A stretch of 17,780 nucleotides of DNA from UBA3263 sp964554665. Lineage in GTDB: Bacteria; Bacteroidota; Bacteroidia; Bacteroidales; Muribaculaceae. Every line of letters begins with the position of its first letter. Position 1 is the first letter of the stretch. Below, one piece after another: positions 1 to 7,893 of the stretch. The translations under genes and the position numbers were made by a program. The stretch covers positions 1 through 17,780 of the forward strand of contig CAZKPP010000045.1 of NCBI GenBank assembly GCA_964554665.1, read 5' to 3'. The notes beneath the pieces were generated by a model. The model made no database searches. It worked only from the letters and a program-made list of their open reading frames with translations, and was not told where the DNA came from.

Positions 1-5
1 AGAAA

Positions 6-512
6 ATGACTGCAAAAGTATCAATTATAATGGGTTCGACGTCAGACCTGCCCATACTGCGCAAGGCTGCCGACTTTTTGGACTCGATGGGCGTGCCCTT
101 TGAAATGAATGCCCTGTCGGCCCACCGCACGCCGCAGCAGGTTGAGGAGTTTGCGCGCACCGCCGCCGACCGCGGCCTGAAGGTAATAATTGCCGCCGCA
201 GGCATGGCTGCCGCCCTGCCCGGGGTAATCGCCGCCATGACTCCGCTGCCGGTTATCGGCCTGCCGATTGACTCGACGCTTCAGGGCCAGGATGCGCTGC
301 TGAGCATCGTGCAGATGCCTCCGGGCGTAGCTGTTGCCACAGTGGGAATAAATGCCGGGCTGAATGCAGCGGTGCTGGCGGTTCAGATTCTGGCACTGTC
401 AGACCCCGAGCTTGCCGCTCGCCTCAACGACTATCGCGCCGGGCTGTCGGCAAAAATAGTCAAGGCCAACGAAGAACTTTCGAAAATCGAATATAAATTC
501 AAAACTAACTGA
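6..512 (+). CDS. purE: N5-carboxyaminoimidazole ribonucleotide mutase (class I PurE)
   Basis: Cytoplasmic purine-biosynthesis enzyme; class I PurE converts N5-CAIR to CAIR. The 168-residue length is normal for the family. Visible are the N-terminal MGSTSDL phosphate-binding motif (residues 9-15) and SAHRTP (38-43), whose H40 corresponds to the catalytic histidine of E. coli PurE. The QMPPGVAVATVGI stretch is the usual C-terminal core. The loop that reads GGAAHLPG in E. coli reads GMAAALPG here (66-73), so a histidine is replaced by alanine; I believe this is a Bacteroidota form rather than damage, from memory. The stop overlaps the ispG start by one base (TGATG), which suggests translational coupling. 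The promoter lies to the left of the window. Confidence 0.96.
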   Translation: MTAKVSIIMGSTSDLPILRKAADFLDSMGVPFEMNALSAHRTPQQVEEFARTAADRGLKVIIAAAGMAAALPGVIAAMTPLPVIGLPIDSTLQGQDALLSIVQMPPGVAVATVGINAGLNAAVLAVQILALSDPELAARLNDYRAGLSAKIVKANEELSKIEYKFKTN

Positions 513-2089
513 TGGACCTTTTCAACAACCGCCGCCGCGCATGCCGTCAGGCCCTGGTTGGCGGCAAAGTACGCATAGGAGGCTCGGCACCGATTGCCGT
601 GCAGTCGATGACCAACACGTCGACAACCGACGTTGAGGGGAGCATAGCGCAAACCGAGCGCATAGCCGCTGCGGGGGCCGACCTTGTGCGCCTGACTGCG
701 CAGGGCGTACGCGAGGCCGGGGCGCTGGGCGAGATTCGCCCGAGAGTAAGCGTTCCGCTGGTTGCCGATATACATTTCAACCCGGCGGCAGCCCTGGCGT
801 GTGCCGAAGTTGTTGACAAAGTCCGCATCAATCCGGGCAACTTCGTGCGCCCGGGAGCCGACATCGAGCAGGCGCTGCTGCCGCTGCTTGAAATCTGCAA
901 GCGCCGCGGGGTTGCCCTGCGCATAGGCGTTAACCACGGGTCGCTGTCGCCTGCAATCATGGAGAAATATGGCGACACCCCGGCCGGCATGGTTGAGAGC
1001 GCCATGCAGTTTCTGCGCATTTGCGCCGCCAACGATTTCCACAACATTGTTGTGAGCATCAAGGCGTCGAACACCGTGGTTATGGTGCAGACCGTCAGGC
1101 TGCTTGCCGAAACCATGGCCAAAGAGGGTCTGGAATATCCGCTACACCTGGGAGTTACCGAGGCGGGCGACGGCGAAGACGGGCGCGTAAAATCGGCCGT
1201 AGGCATCGGTGCGCTGCTCTATCAGGGCATCGGCGACACCATCCGCGTGAGCCTCAGCGAAGACCCCGAGCTGGAGGTTCCCGTGGCCCGTGCGCTGCTC
1301 GACCACATCGCCCCGAGCGCTCAGGCAGAGCCGATTGCCGCGGAGTATGCCCCCGGATTCGACCCCATAGCTCCGGCCCCCCTACCCTCGCGCGCCGTAG
1401 CCAACGTTGGCGGCGGTCAGCTGCCGGTGGTGTGGGGTCTTGACCCGATCGACGCCCCTACGGTAGAAATCGAGGCTGACCTCAGCGCTCCGCTCCCCGA
1501 AATTGCGCAAGACGCAGTAATAATACTGACTTCCGACGACCCCAACCGCGTCGGCCTCATTCAGGCTATGCGCCATCGGCTGCTCCGCGCCGGAATAGAC
1601 AACCCGGTGATTCCGCGCCTGAAATACCGCGCCGATGACCCCGACCTGAGCCTCAAGGCCGCGGCCGACTTCGGCACGATGCTGCTCAACGGCATGGCCG
1701 ACGGCATATTTATCGACGCCGAAGGAGCCGACACAGCATCTTTGGGGCTGAATATTCTTCAGGCCGCGCGCCTGCGCATAACCAAAACCGAGTTTATTTC
1801 ATGTCCGAGCTGCGGGCGCACGATGTTTGACCTTCAGGCTACGCTCAAAAAGGTCAAAGCCGCCACCGCCCACCTGCCCGGCCTGAAAATCGGCGTTATG
1901 GGCTGCATAGTCAACGGCCCCGGCGAAATGGCCGATGCCGACTATGGCTACGTAGGCGCCGCAGCAGGCCATATTTCGCTCTACCACCGCCGCCAATGCG
2001 TTGAAAAGAACATACCCCAGGACCAGGCTATTGACCACCTGATCAACCTTATCAAACAAAACGGCCAATGGACGGAACCGAACAGCTGA
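512..2089 (+). CDS. ispG: 4-hydroxy-3-methylbut-2-enyl diphosphate synthase, long three-domain form
   Basis: MEP-pathway iron-sulfur enzyme converting MEcPP to HMBPP. The N-terminal TIM barrel (about 1-260) starts with a typical RR..A..V.VG.V.IGG..PIAVQSMTNT region. The C-terminal [4Fe-4S] domain carries CPSC (C431, C434) and GCIVNGPGE (C465, E472), matching the three cysteines and one glutamate that hold the cluster in E. coli IspG. At 525 residues it is about 150 longer than the E. coli enzyme. The extra material, about 265-395, is the insertion domain known from plant, chlamydial and Bacteroidota IspG. It lies between purE (1-base overlap) and the M16 peptidase (22-base overlap), so the three are probably one transcript. 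ispD, from the same pathway, lies 3 kb downstream. Confidence 0.97.
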   Translation: MDLFNNRRRACRQALVGGKVRIGGSAPIAVQSMTNTSTTDVEGSIAQTERIAAAGADLVRLTAQGVREAGALGEIRPRVSVPLVADIHFNPAAALACAEVVDKVRINPGNFVRPGADIEQALLPLLEICKRRGVALRIGVNHGSLSPAIMEKYGDTPAGMVESAMQFLRICAANDFHNIVVSIKASNTVVMVQTVRLLAETMAKEGLEYPLHLGVTEAGDGEDGRVKSAVGIGALLYQGIGDTIRVSLSEDPELEVPVARALLDHIAPSAQAEPIAAEYAPGFDPIAPAPLPSRAVANVGGGQLPVVWGLDPIDAPTVEIEADLSAPLPEIAQDAVIILTSDDPNRVGLIQAMRHRLLRAGIDNPVIPRLKYRADDPDLSLKAAADFGTMLLNGMADGIFIDAEGADTASLGLNILQAARLRITKTEFISCPSCGRTMFDLQATLKKVKAATAHLPGLKIGVMGCIVNGPGEMADADYGYVGAAAGHISLYHRRQCVEKNIPQDQAIDHLINLIKQNGQWTEPNS

Positions 2090-3291
2090 CCCTGGACGGA
2101 GGTTTGCGCCTGGCCTACACCTACGCCCCCGGCGCCACGGAATACGCCGGGCTGACGGTCAACGCCGGCTCGCGCGACGAGCTGACGCCGGCAGTGTGGG
2201 GGCTGGCCCACATGGTCGAGCACACCATATTCAAAGGAACTACCCGGCGATCGGATGCCTATATTCTCAACCGCATGGAGGCAGTAGGCGGCGAGCTCAA
2301 TGCCTTTACAACCAAGGAGGAAACCACGGTTTACACGGCAGCGCCGGCGGGCAACCACGCGCGGTCGGCCATGCTGATAGGCGAGTTGGCGGCAGACGCA
2401 TCGTTTCCGGAGCGCAAAATGCAGCTTGAACGCGAGGTTATAGCCGACGAAATCGACTCGTATCTCGACTCGCCGTCGGAGGCGATATATGACTCGTTTG
2501 ATGAGCTGATGTTCGGCAACAATCCTTTAGCGCACAATATTTTAGGAACCAAGGCATCAATCGCCGACATTTCTTCCGAAACATGCCGAAACTATCTGCG
2601 CGCCACTTTTACGCGCCGTAACTCGGTTTACTTCTATTTCGGGCCGGAGCGGCTCGACAAGGTGGTTTCTACCGTTGAACGCGCGCTGGCACACCTGCCG
2701 GCTACGGGCACTCCCGAGCCGCGCGTGGCCCCGGCCGTGGCTCCGGAGTTTAACGAACCTATTGCTGCCGACCGCCATCAGGCCCACGTGTTGCTCGGCA
2801 CTTCGATTGGCGGGCTGCATAACCCCGACCGCCTGGCCAACGCACTGGCCGTCAACATTCTCGGCGGTCCGGGCATGAACGCGCTGCTCAACCTGGAGTT
2901 GCGCGAGCGTCGCGGCCTGGTTTACACGGTCGAGGCCTCGACAGCACTCTATTCCGACTGCGGGCTGATGACAATTTATTTCGGGTGTGACCACTCCGAC
3001 CTTAACCGCTGCCTGCGGCTGGTAGGGTCCACCCTTAACCGGCTGGCCGACGCGCCGCTGTCGCCGCGCCGCCTGCAGGCCTACAAACGCCAGTATCTTG
3101 GCCAACTCACGCTGGCGCTCGACAATAAGGAGCAGCGGGCGCTGAACTCGGCGCGGGCGTTTCTTCACGGGCTCACTCCGCCATCGATTGACCGCACCGC
3201 CGAACGCCTTGCGGCAATATCGCCCGCCGACCTGCAGAAAGCGGCCCAACGCATGGCCCAAGCCTCTCTCCACCGGCTGATTCTTTGCTAA
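2068..3291 (+). CDS. M16 family zinc peptidase
   Basis: Single-chain M16B-type metallopeptidase of 407 residues, typical of bacterial processing-peptidase homologues. The inverted zinc motif HxxEH is intact as HMVEH (H48, E51, H52). E128 in the EREVIADEID stretch is well placed as the third zinc ligand, about 75 residues later. The substrate-binding R/Y region of the second half is present as LRERRGLVY (about 278-286). The protein therefore looks catalytically competent, not like an inactive partner subunit. No signal peptide is seen, so a cytoplasmic location is likely; substrates are unknown. The start lies inside the last codons of ispG and no better downstream start precedes the domain, so coupled translation is likely. 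Confidence 0.93.
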   Translation: MDGTEQLTLDGGLRLAYTYAPGATEYAGLTVNAGSRDELTPAVWGLAHMVEHTIFKGTTRRSDAYILNRMEAVGGELNAFTTKEETTVYTAAPAGNHARSAMLIGELAADASFPERKMQLEREVIADEIDSYLDSPSEAIYDSFDELMFGNNPLAHNILGTKASIADISSETCRNYLRATFTRRNSVYFYFGPERLDKVVSTVERALAHLPATGTPEPRVAPAVAPEFNEPIAADRHQAHVLLGTSIGGLHNPDRLANALAVNILGGPGMNALLNLELRERRGLVYTVEASTALYSDCGLMTIYFGCDHSDLNRCLRLVGSTLNRLADAPLSPRRLQAYKRQYLGQLTLALDNKEQRALNSARAFLHGLTPPSIDRTAERLAAISPADLQKAAQRMAQASLHRLILC

Positions 3292-3314
3292 TTGCAGGAT
3301 TTTCCAACGATTCT

Positions 3315-3346
3315 GTTGCACAGTTAACAAAAAATCAGTAATTTTG
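3315..3346 (+). promoter_or_regulatory. Bacteroidota-type promoter for the DUF4160/DUF2442 pair
   Basis: A GTTG box at 3315-3318 (one mismatch to the TTTG -33 element) is followed, 20 bases later, by TAATTTTG at 3339-3346, a full match to TAnnTTTG. Transcription would start near 3351, giving a leader of about 17 bases before the GTG at 3368. This separates the pair from the purE-ispG-M16 unit. Confidence 0.65.
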
Positions 3347-3367
3347 CCAAAACTAACAAAATAAAAA

Positions 3368-3619
3368 GTGGGCTCAATATACATAATTAACGGATTATTG
3401 ATATACATCTACGCTTTTGACCATAATCCACCTCACATTCATGTGAAACATGGAGGTAAGGAATTTACAATCAACATTGGAGACAGAATGGTTGAAGGCC
3501 GTGCAAAATCAAGCCACATTAAGTTGATAAACGAATTTATTGACCGGCACGAGGCTGAACTTCTCGAACTTTGGAACAAAGCTCAACAAGGCGAACGAAT
3601 AACTAAGATAGCAAGATAA
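3368..3619 (+). CDS. DUF4160 domain protein
   Basis: Small cytoplasmic protein of 83 residues made of one DUF4160 domain. The diagnostic features are the beta-rich N-terminus followed by DHNPPHIHV (about 18-26, with H19, H23 and H25) and a KHGGKEFTINI strand. The start is GTG: it gives an N-terminus that aligns with the family (usually MPTI...), and no ATG lies nearby in frame. Biochemical function is unknown. Genes of this family are very often followed directly by a DUF2442 gene, as here (one base between them), and the pair is sometimes proposed to be toxin-antitoxin-like; that is inference. The gene is clearly AT-richer than its neighbours, which suggests acquisition by transfer. Confidence 0.88.
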   Translation: MGSIYIINGLLIYIYAFDHNPPHIHVKHGGKEFTINIGDRMVEGRAKSSHIKLINEFIDRHEAELLELWNKAQQGERITKIAR

Positions 3620-3620
3620 T

Positions 3621-3857
3621 ATGATATTAACAGTAACTGACGTAGAATATTTGGGTGAATACACCCTGCAGTGTACATTCAGCGATGGCATAACCAAAAC
3701 TGTTGATCTTTCGCCGTTGCTAAAATATCCTGCATTTAAAGAACTTGTAGACAAGGAACAATTCGTTCAATTCGGTTTGCAAGGCACTATATTTTGGAAA
3801 AACGGAGCAGATATTGCTCCGGAATATCTCTATGAGCACGGAAAACTGATTGCATGA
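3621..3857 (+). CDS. DUF2442 domain protein
   Basis: A 78-residue DUF2442 protein, the usual partner of DUF4160. Family features are VTDVEYLGEYTL at the start, FSDG..K.VDLSPLL (about 21-35), PAFKEL, and a final block with F.L...I.W.NGADIAPEYLYE near the C-terminus. It begins one base after the DUF4160 stop and ends in a 4-base overlap with the next gene (ATGA). Its role is not established; acting as the partner or antidote of the DUF4160 protein is a hypothesis. It shares the AT-rich composition of its partner, in contrast to the reductase gene it overlaps. Confidence 0.88.
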   Translation: MILTVTDVEYLGEYTLQCTFSDGITKTVDLSPLLKYPAFKELVDKEQFVQFGLQGTIFWKNGADIAPEYLYEHGKLIA

Positions 3858-4627
3858 TGGATTTCTTTTTGTTTCAACCCGAAAACTTTAGAGTTTTCCT
3901 TTGGGCAATGGCCGCAACGGCTGTTGTGGTATTCCTGGCACTGCTGAAAGTCGAAGCCGGCTACGGCATCGCCTATAGCCCGAAGTGGGGCCCGTCGGTC
4001 AACAACAAACTCGGCTGGGTGCTGATGGAGTCGCCGGTGTTTATCATCATGCTAATTCTATGTCTGCTCTCGCCGCGACGCGCCGAAATCGCTCCGCTGG
4101 CAATGTTTCTGATTTTTGAGCTCCACTACTTTCAGCGGTCGTTTATATTCCCCTTCATGATGAAGGGCAAAAGCCGCATGCCGCTGGCAATTATGCTTAT
4201 GGGCGTGATATTCAACTCGTTGAATGCGCTAATGCAAGGCGGGTGGATTTTCTATGTCAGCGCGCCCGACCGCTATCCGGCGTCGTGGCTCTGCTCGTGG
4301 CAATTCATCCTCGGCACCATCATTTTCTTCTGGGGTATGGCCACGAACCTGCATAGCGACCACATTATTCGCAACCTGCGCAAGCCTGGCGACACTCGCC
4401 ACTATCTGCCGCGCGGCGGCATGTTTCGCTACGTAACTTCGGCCAACTACCTGGGCGAGTTCATGGAGTGGGTAGGCTTTGCCATCCTCACCTGGAGCTG
4501 GGCGGGTGCTGTGTTCGCGCTCTGGACATTCGCCAACCTTGCTCCCCGCGCGCTGAAAATCAACAAACGCTACAATGCGGAATTCGGCCCGCTGAACCAA
4601 AAGGCCATTCTGCCGTTCATATTTTAG
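3854..4627 (+). CDS. Steroid 5-alpha-reductase family membrane protein (3-oxo-5-alpha-steroid 4-dehydrogenase-like)
   Basis: Integral membrane protein of 257 residues, the size of animal SRD5A1/2, with about six or seven hydrophobic segments. The C-terminal half carries the family signature: HSDHIIRNLRKPGDT (from H167), PRGGMF.YVT, and ANYLGEFMEW (197-206). In known members these regions bind NADPH and the 3-oxo-4-ene substrate. The end, ILPFIF, resembles the IPF(L/I)F ending of the animal enzymes. The family reduces the delta-4 bond of 3-oxo steroids; the true substrate here (host steroid, bile-acid intermediate or another enone) cannot be read from sequence. It overlaps the DUF2442 stop by 4 bases; the second ATG at 3857 is an equally possible start. 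GC content returns to the chromosomal norm in this gene. Confidence 0.9.
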   Translation: MMDFFLFQPENFRVFLWAMAATAVVVFLALLKVEAGYGIAYSPKWGPSVNNKLGWVLMESPVFIIMLILCLLSPRRAEIAPLAMFLIFELHYFQRSFIFPFMMKGKSRMPLAIMLMGVIFNSLNALMQGGWIFYVSAPDRYPASWLCSWQFILGTIIFFWGMATNLHSDHIIRNLRKPGDTRHYLPRGGMFRYVTSANYLGEFMEWVGFAILTWSWAGAVFALWTFANLAPRALKINKRYNAEFGPLNQKAILPFIF

Positions 4628-4651
4628 GAACTATTTAAAAAAGAAATAATT

Positions 4652-5149
4652 ATGAAAAAACTGTTCTCGCTAATAGTACTGACCCTCGGCATGGCATTCT
4701 CGGCCTGTGCCCAGTCTCCCACCCCCGGCATTGCCAACGGTTCGGCAGCTCCCGAAATCTCCTTGCCCGACGCTAACGGCAAAATCGTTAACCTCAGCGA
4801 CTTCCGCGGCAAATGGGTAGTTTTGGACTTCTGGGGTTCATGGTGCCGCTGGTGCATCAAGGGCTTCCCGCAGATGAAAGAAAACTACGGTCCGCTGAAA
4901 GATAAAGTTGAATTCATCGGCGTTGCATGCCGCGACTCTAAAGAGAGCTGGCTCAATGCTCTCGACCAGTATAAGTTGCCCTGGACCAACGTGTGGGCCG
5001 ACGAAGATGCAGTTAAGAAACTGAGCGCCGACTACTCGCTGCGCGGCTTCCCCACCAAACTGATAATCGACCCCGAAGGTAAGGTGCGCAACACCACCAT
5101 TGGCGAAGACCCCGCCTTTTACGACACTCTCAAGTCGCTGATTAAGTAA
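4652..5149 (+). CDS. TlpA/redoxin-type thioredoxin lipoprotein
   Basis: A 165-residue exported thiol-disulfide protein. The signal peptide (1-18) ends in FSAC, a lipobox with the lipidated cysteine at C19, so it is probably anchored in an envelope membrane facing the periplasm. The residues after the cysteine (AQSPT) are not an acidic surface-export signal. The thioredoxin fold follows: the APEISLPDANGK.V.LSDFRGKWVVLDFW segment, then the active site WCRWC (C65, C68), and the cis-proline in GFPTK (P134). The WCRWC dipeptide differs from the GP of thioredoxin; TlpA-like proteins vary there. It lies 24 bases after the reductase gene and 21 bases before ispD. Likely a periplasmic reductant or disulfide-exchange protein; its partners are unknown. 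Confidence 0.9.
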   Translation: MKKLFSLIVLTLGMAFSACAQSPTPGIANGSAAPEISLPDANGKIVNLSDFRGKWVVLDFWGSWCRWCIKGFPQMKENYGPLKDKVEFIGVACRDSKESWLNALDQYKLPWTNVWADEDAVKKLSADYSLRGFPTKLIIDPEGKVRNTTIGEDPAFYDTLKSLIK

Positions 5150-5170
5150 CTCGGCAACTGCTCCGCGCGA

Positions 5171-5812
5171 ATGAAGGCGATAGTCATAATTGCCGCCGGA
5201 GGTGTTGGCAGCAGGTTCGGTGCGTCAGTTCCCAAGCAATTCTGCGAGCTGATGGGCACGCCGGTTCTGCTACACGCCATCGAGCAGTTCCGCAAGGCGC
5301 TGCTCGAGGCAACAATAGCAGTGGTGATTTCGCCTGAGTGGGCCGACATTCTGCCGGCGGGTACCATTACCGCCCTTCCCGGCAAAACCCGCTGGGAATC
5401 GGTTAAAAACGCCTTGGATGCCACCGAAGGGATTGACGCGGACGCCATTTTGGTTCACGACGGTGCGCGGCCATTAGTAACCGCCGAGGTTATCGGCGGA
5501 GTTGTTGACGCGCTGGACAACCACCAGGGCGCGATTCCGGTAGTTGCCGTTACCGACACGCTCAGGTGCGCCGACGGTTCGCCCGCTCGCCGCGAGGATT
5601 TCCGCGCGGTTCAGACTCCCCAGGGCTTTCGCGCCGACTTGCTGCGCCGGGCCTACGCGCTCCCCTTCGACCCCGCATTTACCGACGACGCTTCGGTTAT
5701 GACCGCAGCAGGGTTCGGCGATATTGCCATGACTGCCGGCGACCCCACGAATATTAAAATCACCAACCCTCTGGATTTGAAAATCGCCGAGGTGATTCTC
5801 GAAAGCCGTTAA
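5171..5812 (+). CDS. ispD: 2-C-methyl-D-erythritol 4-phosphate cytidylyltransferase
   Basis: Third enzyme of the MEP isoprenoid pathway: CTP plus MEP gives CDP-methylerythritol and diphosphate. Visible are the CTP-binding loop AAGGVGSRFG with R15, followed by VPKQF with K22, the nucleotide and metal region VHDGARP (95-101), TDDASV (171-176), and the closing GDPTNIKITNPLDL. At 213 residues it is a little shorter than the E. coli enzyme but every core motif is present. The stop overlaps the recG start by one base (TAATG). With ispG at 512-2089 this window carries two MEP genes, although not in one obvious operon. Confidence 0.96.
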   Translation: MKAIVIIAAGGVGSRFGASVPKQFCELMGTPVLLHAIEQFRKALLEATIAVVISPEWADILPAGTITALPGKTRWESVKNALDATEGIDADAILVHDGARPLVTAEVIGGVVDALDNHQGAIPVVAVTDTLRCADGSPARREDFRAVQTPQGFRADLLRRAYALPFDPAFTDDASVMTAAGFGDIAMTAGDPTNIKITNPLDLKIAEVILESR

Positions 5813-7893
5813 TGGACCTGTCGACCAATATTACCTACCTCAAGGGGATAGGGCCGCAACGCGCGCGCCTGCTCCAAAAAGAGCTTGGCGTTGAAACCGT
5901 TGGCGAGCTTTTAGAGCATTTCCCGACCTCATTTCTCGACCGCTCGAAGATTTATAAGATAGCAGACCTGAAAGGCGCCGAGCTGCCGATGATTCAGCTG
6001 AGGGGTCGCTTTATAGCCGCGTCTATTCAGGGCGAAGGCGCCAAAAAACGCCTTGTAACCATGTTCAGCGACGGCACGGGAGCGGTTGAGGTTGTCTGGT
6101 TCCGCCAGGCCGACAGCATATTAAAGAAGCTGAACCCCGACGTTACCTACATTCTTTTCGGCAAGCCGACGGAGTATAACCGCCACTGGCAGCTGGTTCA
6201 CCCCGAGCTCGACACCGAGGCCTCGGCCGAGAAACACCAGGGTCTGCGCGGGGTTTATCCGCTAACCGAGGGGTTACGCAATGCCGGCGTTACGTCGCGC
6301 CAGATGCACACCTGGATGGTTACGGCGCTGAACTCAAACCCGCGCATTGCCGAAACCTTGCCGGCTGAAATAGTCAGGGAGAACGGCCTGATGGCACGCG
6401 CCGACGCATTGCGGGCCATTCACCGGCCGGCAAACATGATTGAGATGCAGCGCGCCCAACATCGCCTGAAGTTCGAAGAACTATTTTATCTGCAGCTCAA
6501 CATTATACGCTACGGCCGAAACCGCAAAGCAGCCCTGCGCGGTCACGTTTTTTCAAAAATCGGCCACTACTTCAACTCATTCTACGAGCGCTGCCTGCCC
6601 TTCAAGCTGACCGGAGCGCAGATGAGGGTTATACGCGAAATCCGCTCCGACATGAACACCGGGCGCCAGATGAACCGCCTGCTGCAGGGCGACGTAGGTT
6701 CCGGAAAAACGCTGGTGGCGCTGCTGACCATGCTCATTGCCATCGACAACGGCTGCCAGGCGTGCATGATGGCCCCGACGGAAATCCTGGCCACGCAACA
6801 CTACGAAAGCATTTCGGCCATGGCCGGCGAACTCGGTCTGAACATTAAGCTGCTGACCGGCTCAACGCCGAAGCGCGAGCGCGACATTATACACGAGCAG
6901 CTGCTCGACGGCTCGCTCAATATTCTCATAGGTACTCACGCGGTTATTGAGGATAACGTTCAGTTTGCCAAGTTGGGCTACGTGGTAATCGACGAGCAGC
7001 ACCGTTTTGGCGTTGCACAGCGCGCCCGCCTGTGGCAGAAAGCGGCAATCGCGCCACACGTGTTAGTTATGACGGCGACGCCGATTCCGCGAACGCTGGC
7101 AATGACGGTCTATGGCGACCTCGACGTTTCGGTTATCGACGAACTGCCGCCGGGGCGCAAGCCGATAACCACGGTTTTGCGCTACGACCCCTCGCGGCAA
7201 CAGATTTACAACGCCCTGCACCGGCAGTTGCTGCAGGGGCGGCAGGCCTACATCGTATATCCGCTTATCGACGAGAACCCCAAACTCGAACTCAACGACC
7301 TGCAGACCGGCTTCGACAATATTCAGCATCTGTTTAAGGATTTCCGAGTGGCAATGGTCCACGGCCGCATGAAGCCGGCCGAAAAAGATCGCCAGATGCA
7401 GCTTTTTATATCGGGCGAGGCTAAGATACTGGTGGCCACAACAGTCATCGAAGTGGGGGTTAACGTTCCCAACGCGTCGGTAATGATTATTGAAAACGCC
7501 GAGCGGTTCGGGCTGTCGCAGCTGCATCAGCTGCGCGGACGTGTTGGCCGCGGAGCCGACCAGAGCTACTGCATACTCATGTCTCGCCCGAACCTTAGCC
7601 GCGACACCCGCCACCGCCTGGAGGTTATGACATCGACCACCGACGGCTTTCTGCTTGCCGAGGAAGACATGAAACTCCGCGGGCCGGGCGACATTGAGGG
7701 CACGGCGCAATCGGGGCTGCACATCGACCTGAAAATCGCCTCGTTAGTGTCGGACACTCCCATATTGCAGCAGGCACGCACGGCGGCCGAGCGGCTGCTC
7801 GACGCCGACCCGCAATTGGCGTCCTACCCCACTCTGCGGATTACGCTCTCGCGGCTATTTGACCGCACCATGGACTGGGCGCGGATTTCTTAA
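5812..7893 (+). CDS. recG: ATP-dependent DNA helicase RecG
   Basis: Replication-fork and Holliday-junction remodelling helicase, 693 residues, full length for the family. Domains in order: an N-terminal wedge/OB-fold region (about 1-260, beginning with a helix-hairpin-like YLKGIGPQRARLL), then superfamily 2 helicase motifs: Walker A GDVGSGKT (293-300), MAPTEILA, the DEQH box (394-397) followed by RFG, motif III TATPIPRT, and the C-terminal helicase lobe with ATTVIEVGVNVPNA and LHQLRGRVGRG. The C-terminal TRG-type tail has ITLSRLF. It is coupled to ispD by a 1-base overlap and converges on folA: the two stop codons share the bases TTAA, leaving no space for a terminator. Confidence 0.97.
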   Translation: MDLSTNITYLKGIGPQRARLLQKELGVETVGELLEHFPTSFLDRSKIYKIADLKGAELPMIQLRGRFIAASIQGEGAKKRLVTMFSDGTGAVEVVWFRQADSILKKLNPDVTYILFGKPTEYNRHWQLVHPELDTEASAEKHQGLRGVYPLTEGLRNAGVTSRQMHTWMVTALNSNPRIAETLPAEIVRENGLMARADALRAIHRPANMIEMQRAQHRLKFEELFYLQLNIIRYGRNRKAALRGHVFSKIGHYFNSFYERCLPFKLTGAQMRVIREIRSDMNTGRQMNRLLQGDVGSGKTLVALLTMLIAIDNGCQACMMAPTEILATQHYESISAMAGELGLNIKLLTGSTPKRERDIIHEQLLDGSLNILIGTHAVIEDNVQFAKLGYVVIDEQHRFGVAQRARLWQKAAIAPHVLVMTATPIPRTLAMTVYGDLDVSVIDELPPGRKPITTVLRYDPSRQQIYNALHRQLLQGRQAYIVYPLIDENPKLELNDLQTGFDNIQHLFKDFRVAMVHGRMKPAEKDRQMQLFISGEAKILVATTVIEVGVNVPNASVMIIENAERFGLSQLHQLRGRVGRGADQSYCILMSRPNLSRDTRHRLEVMTSTTDGFLLAEEDMKLRGPGDIEGTAQSGLHIDLKIASLVSDTPILQQARTAAERLLDADPQLASYPTLRITLSRLFDRTMDWARIS

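Noticed and set aside
3881..3898. Perfect inverted repeat GAAAACT-TTAG-AGTTTTC near the start of the reductase gene, considered as a terminator for the DUF pair.
   Set aside because: It is inside coding sequence, the arms are AT-rich and only 7 bp long, and no T-run follows.
4652..5812. A two-gene TlpA-ispD functional system.
   Set aside because: A periplasmic lipoprotein and a cytosolic cytidylyltransferase share no pathway, and the 21-base gap is ordinary co-directional spacing.
7063..7722. Long open frame on the minus strand inside recG.
   Set aside because: recG has every helicase motif in the plus frame. The antisense frame has no recognisable domain and reflects GC-rich codon structure.
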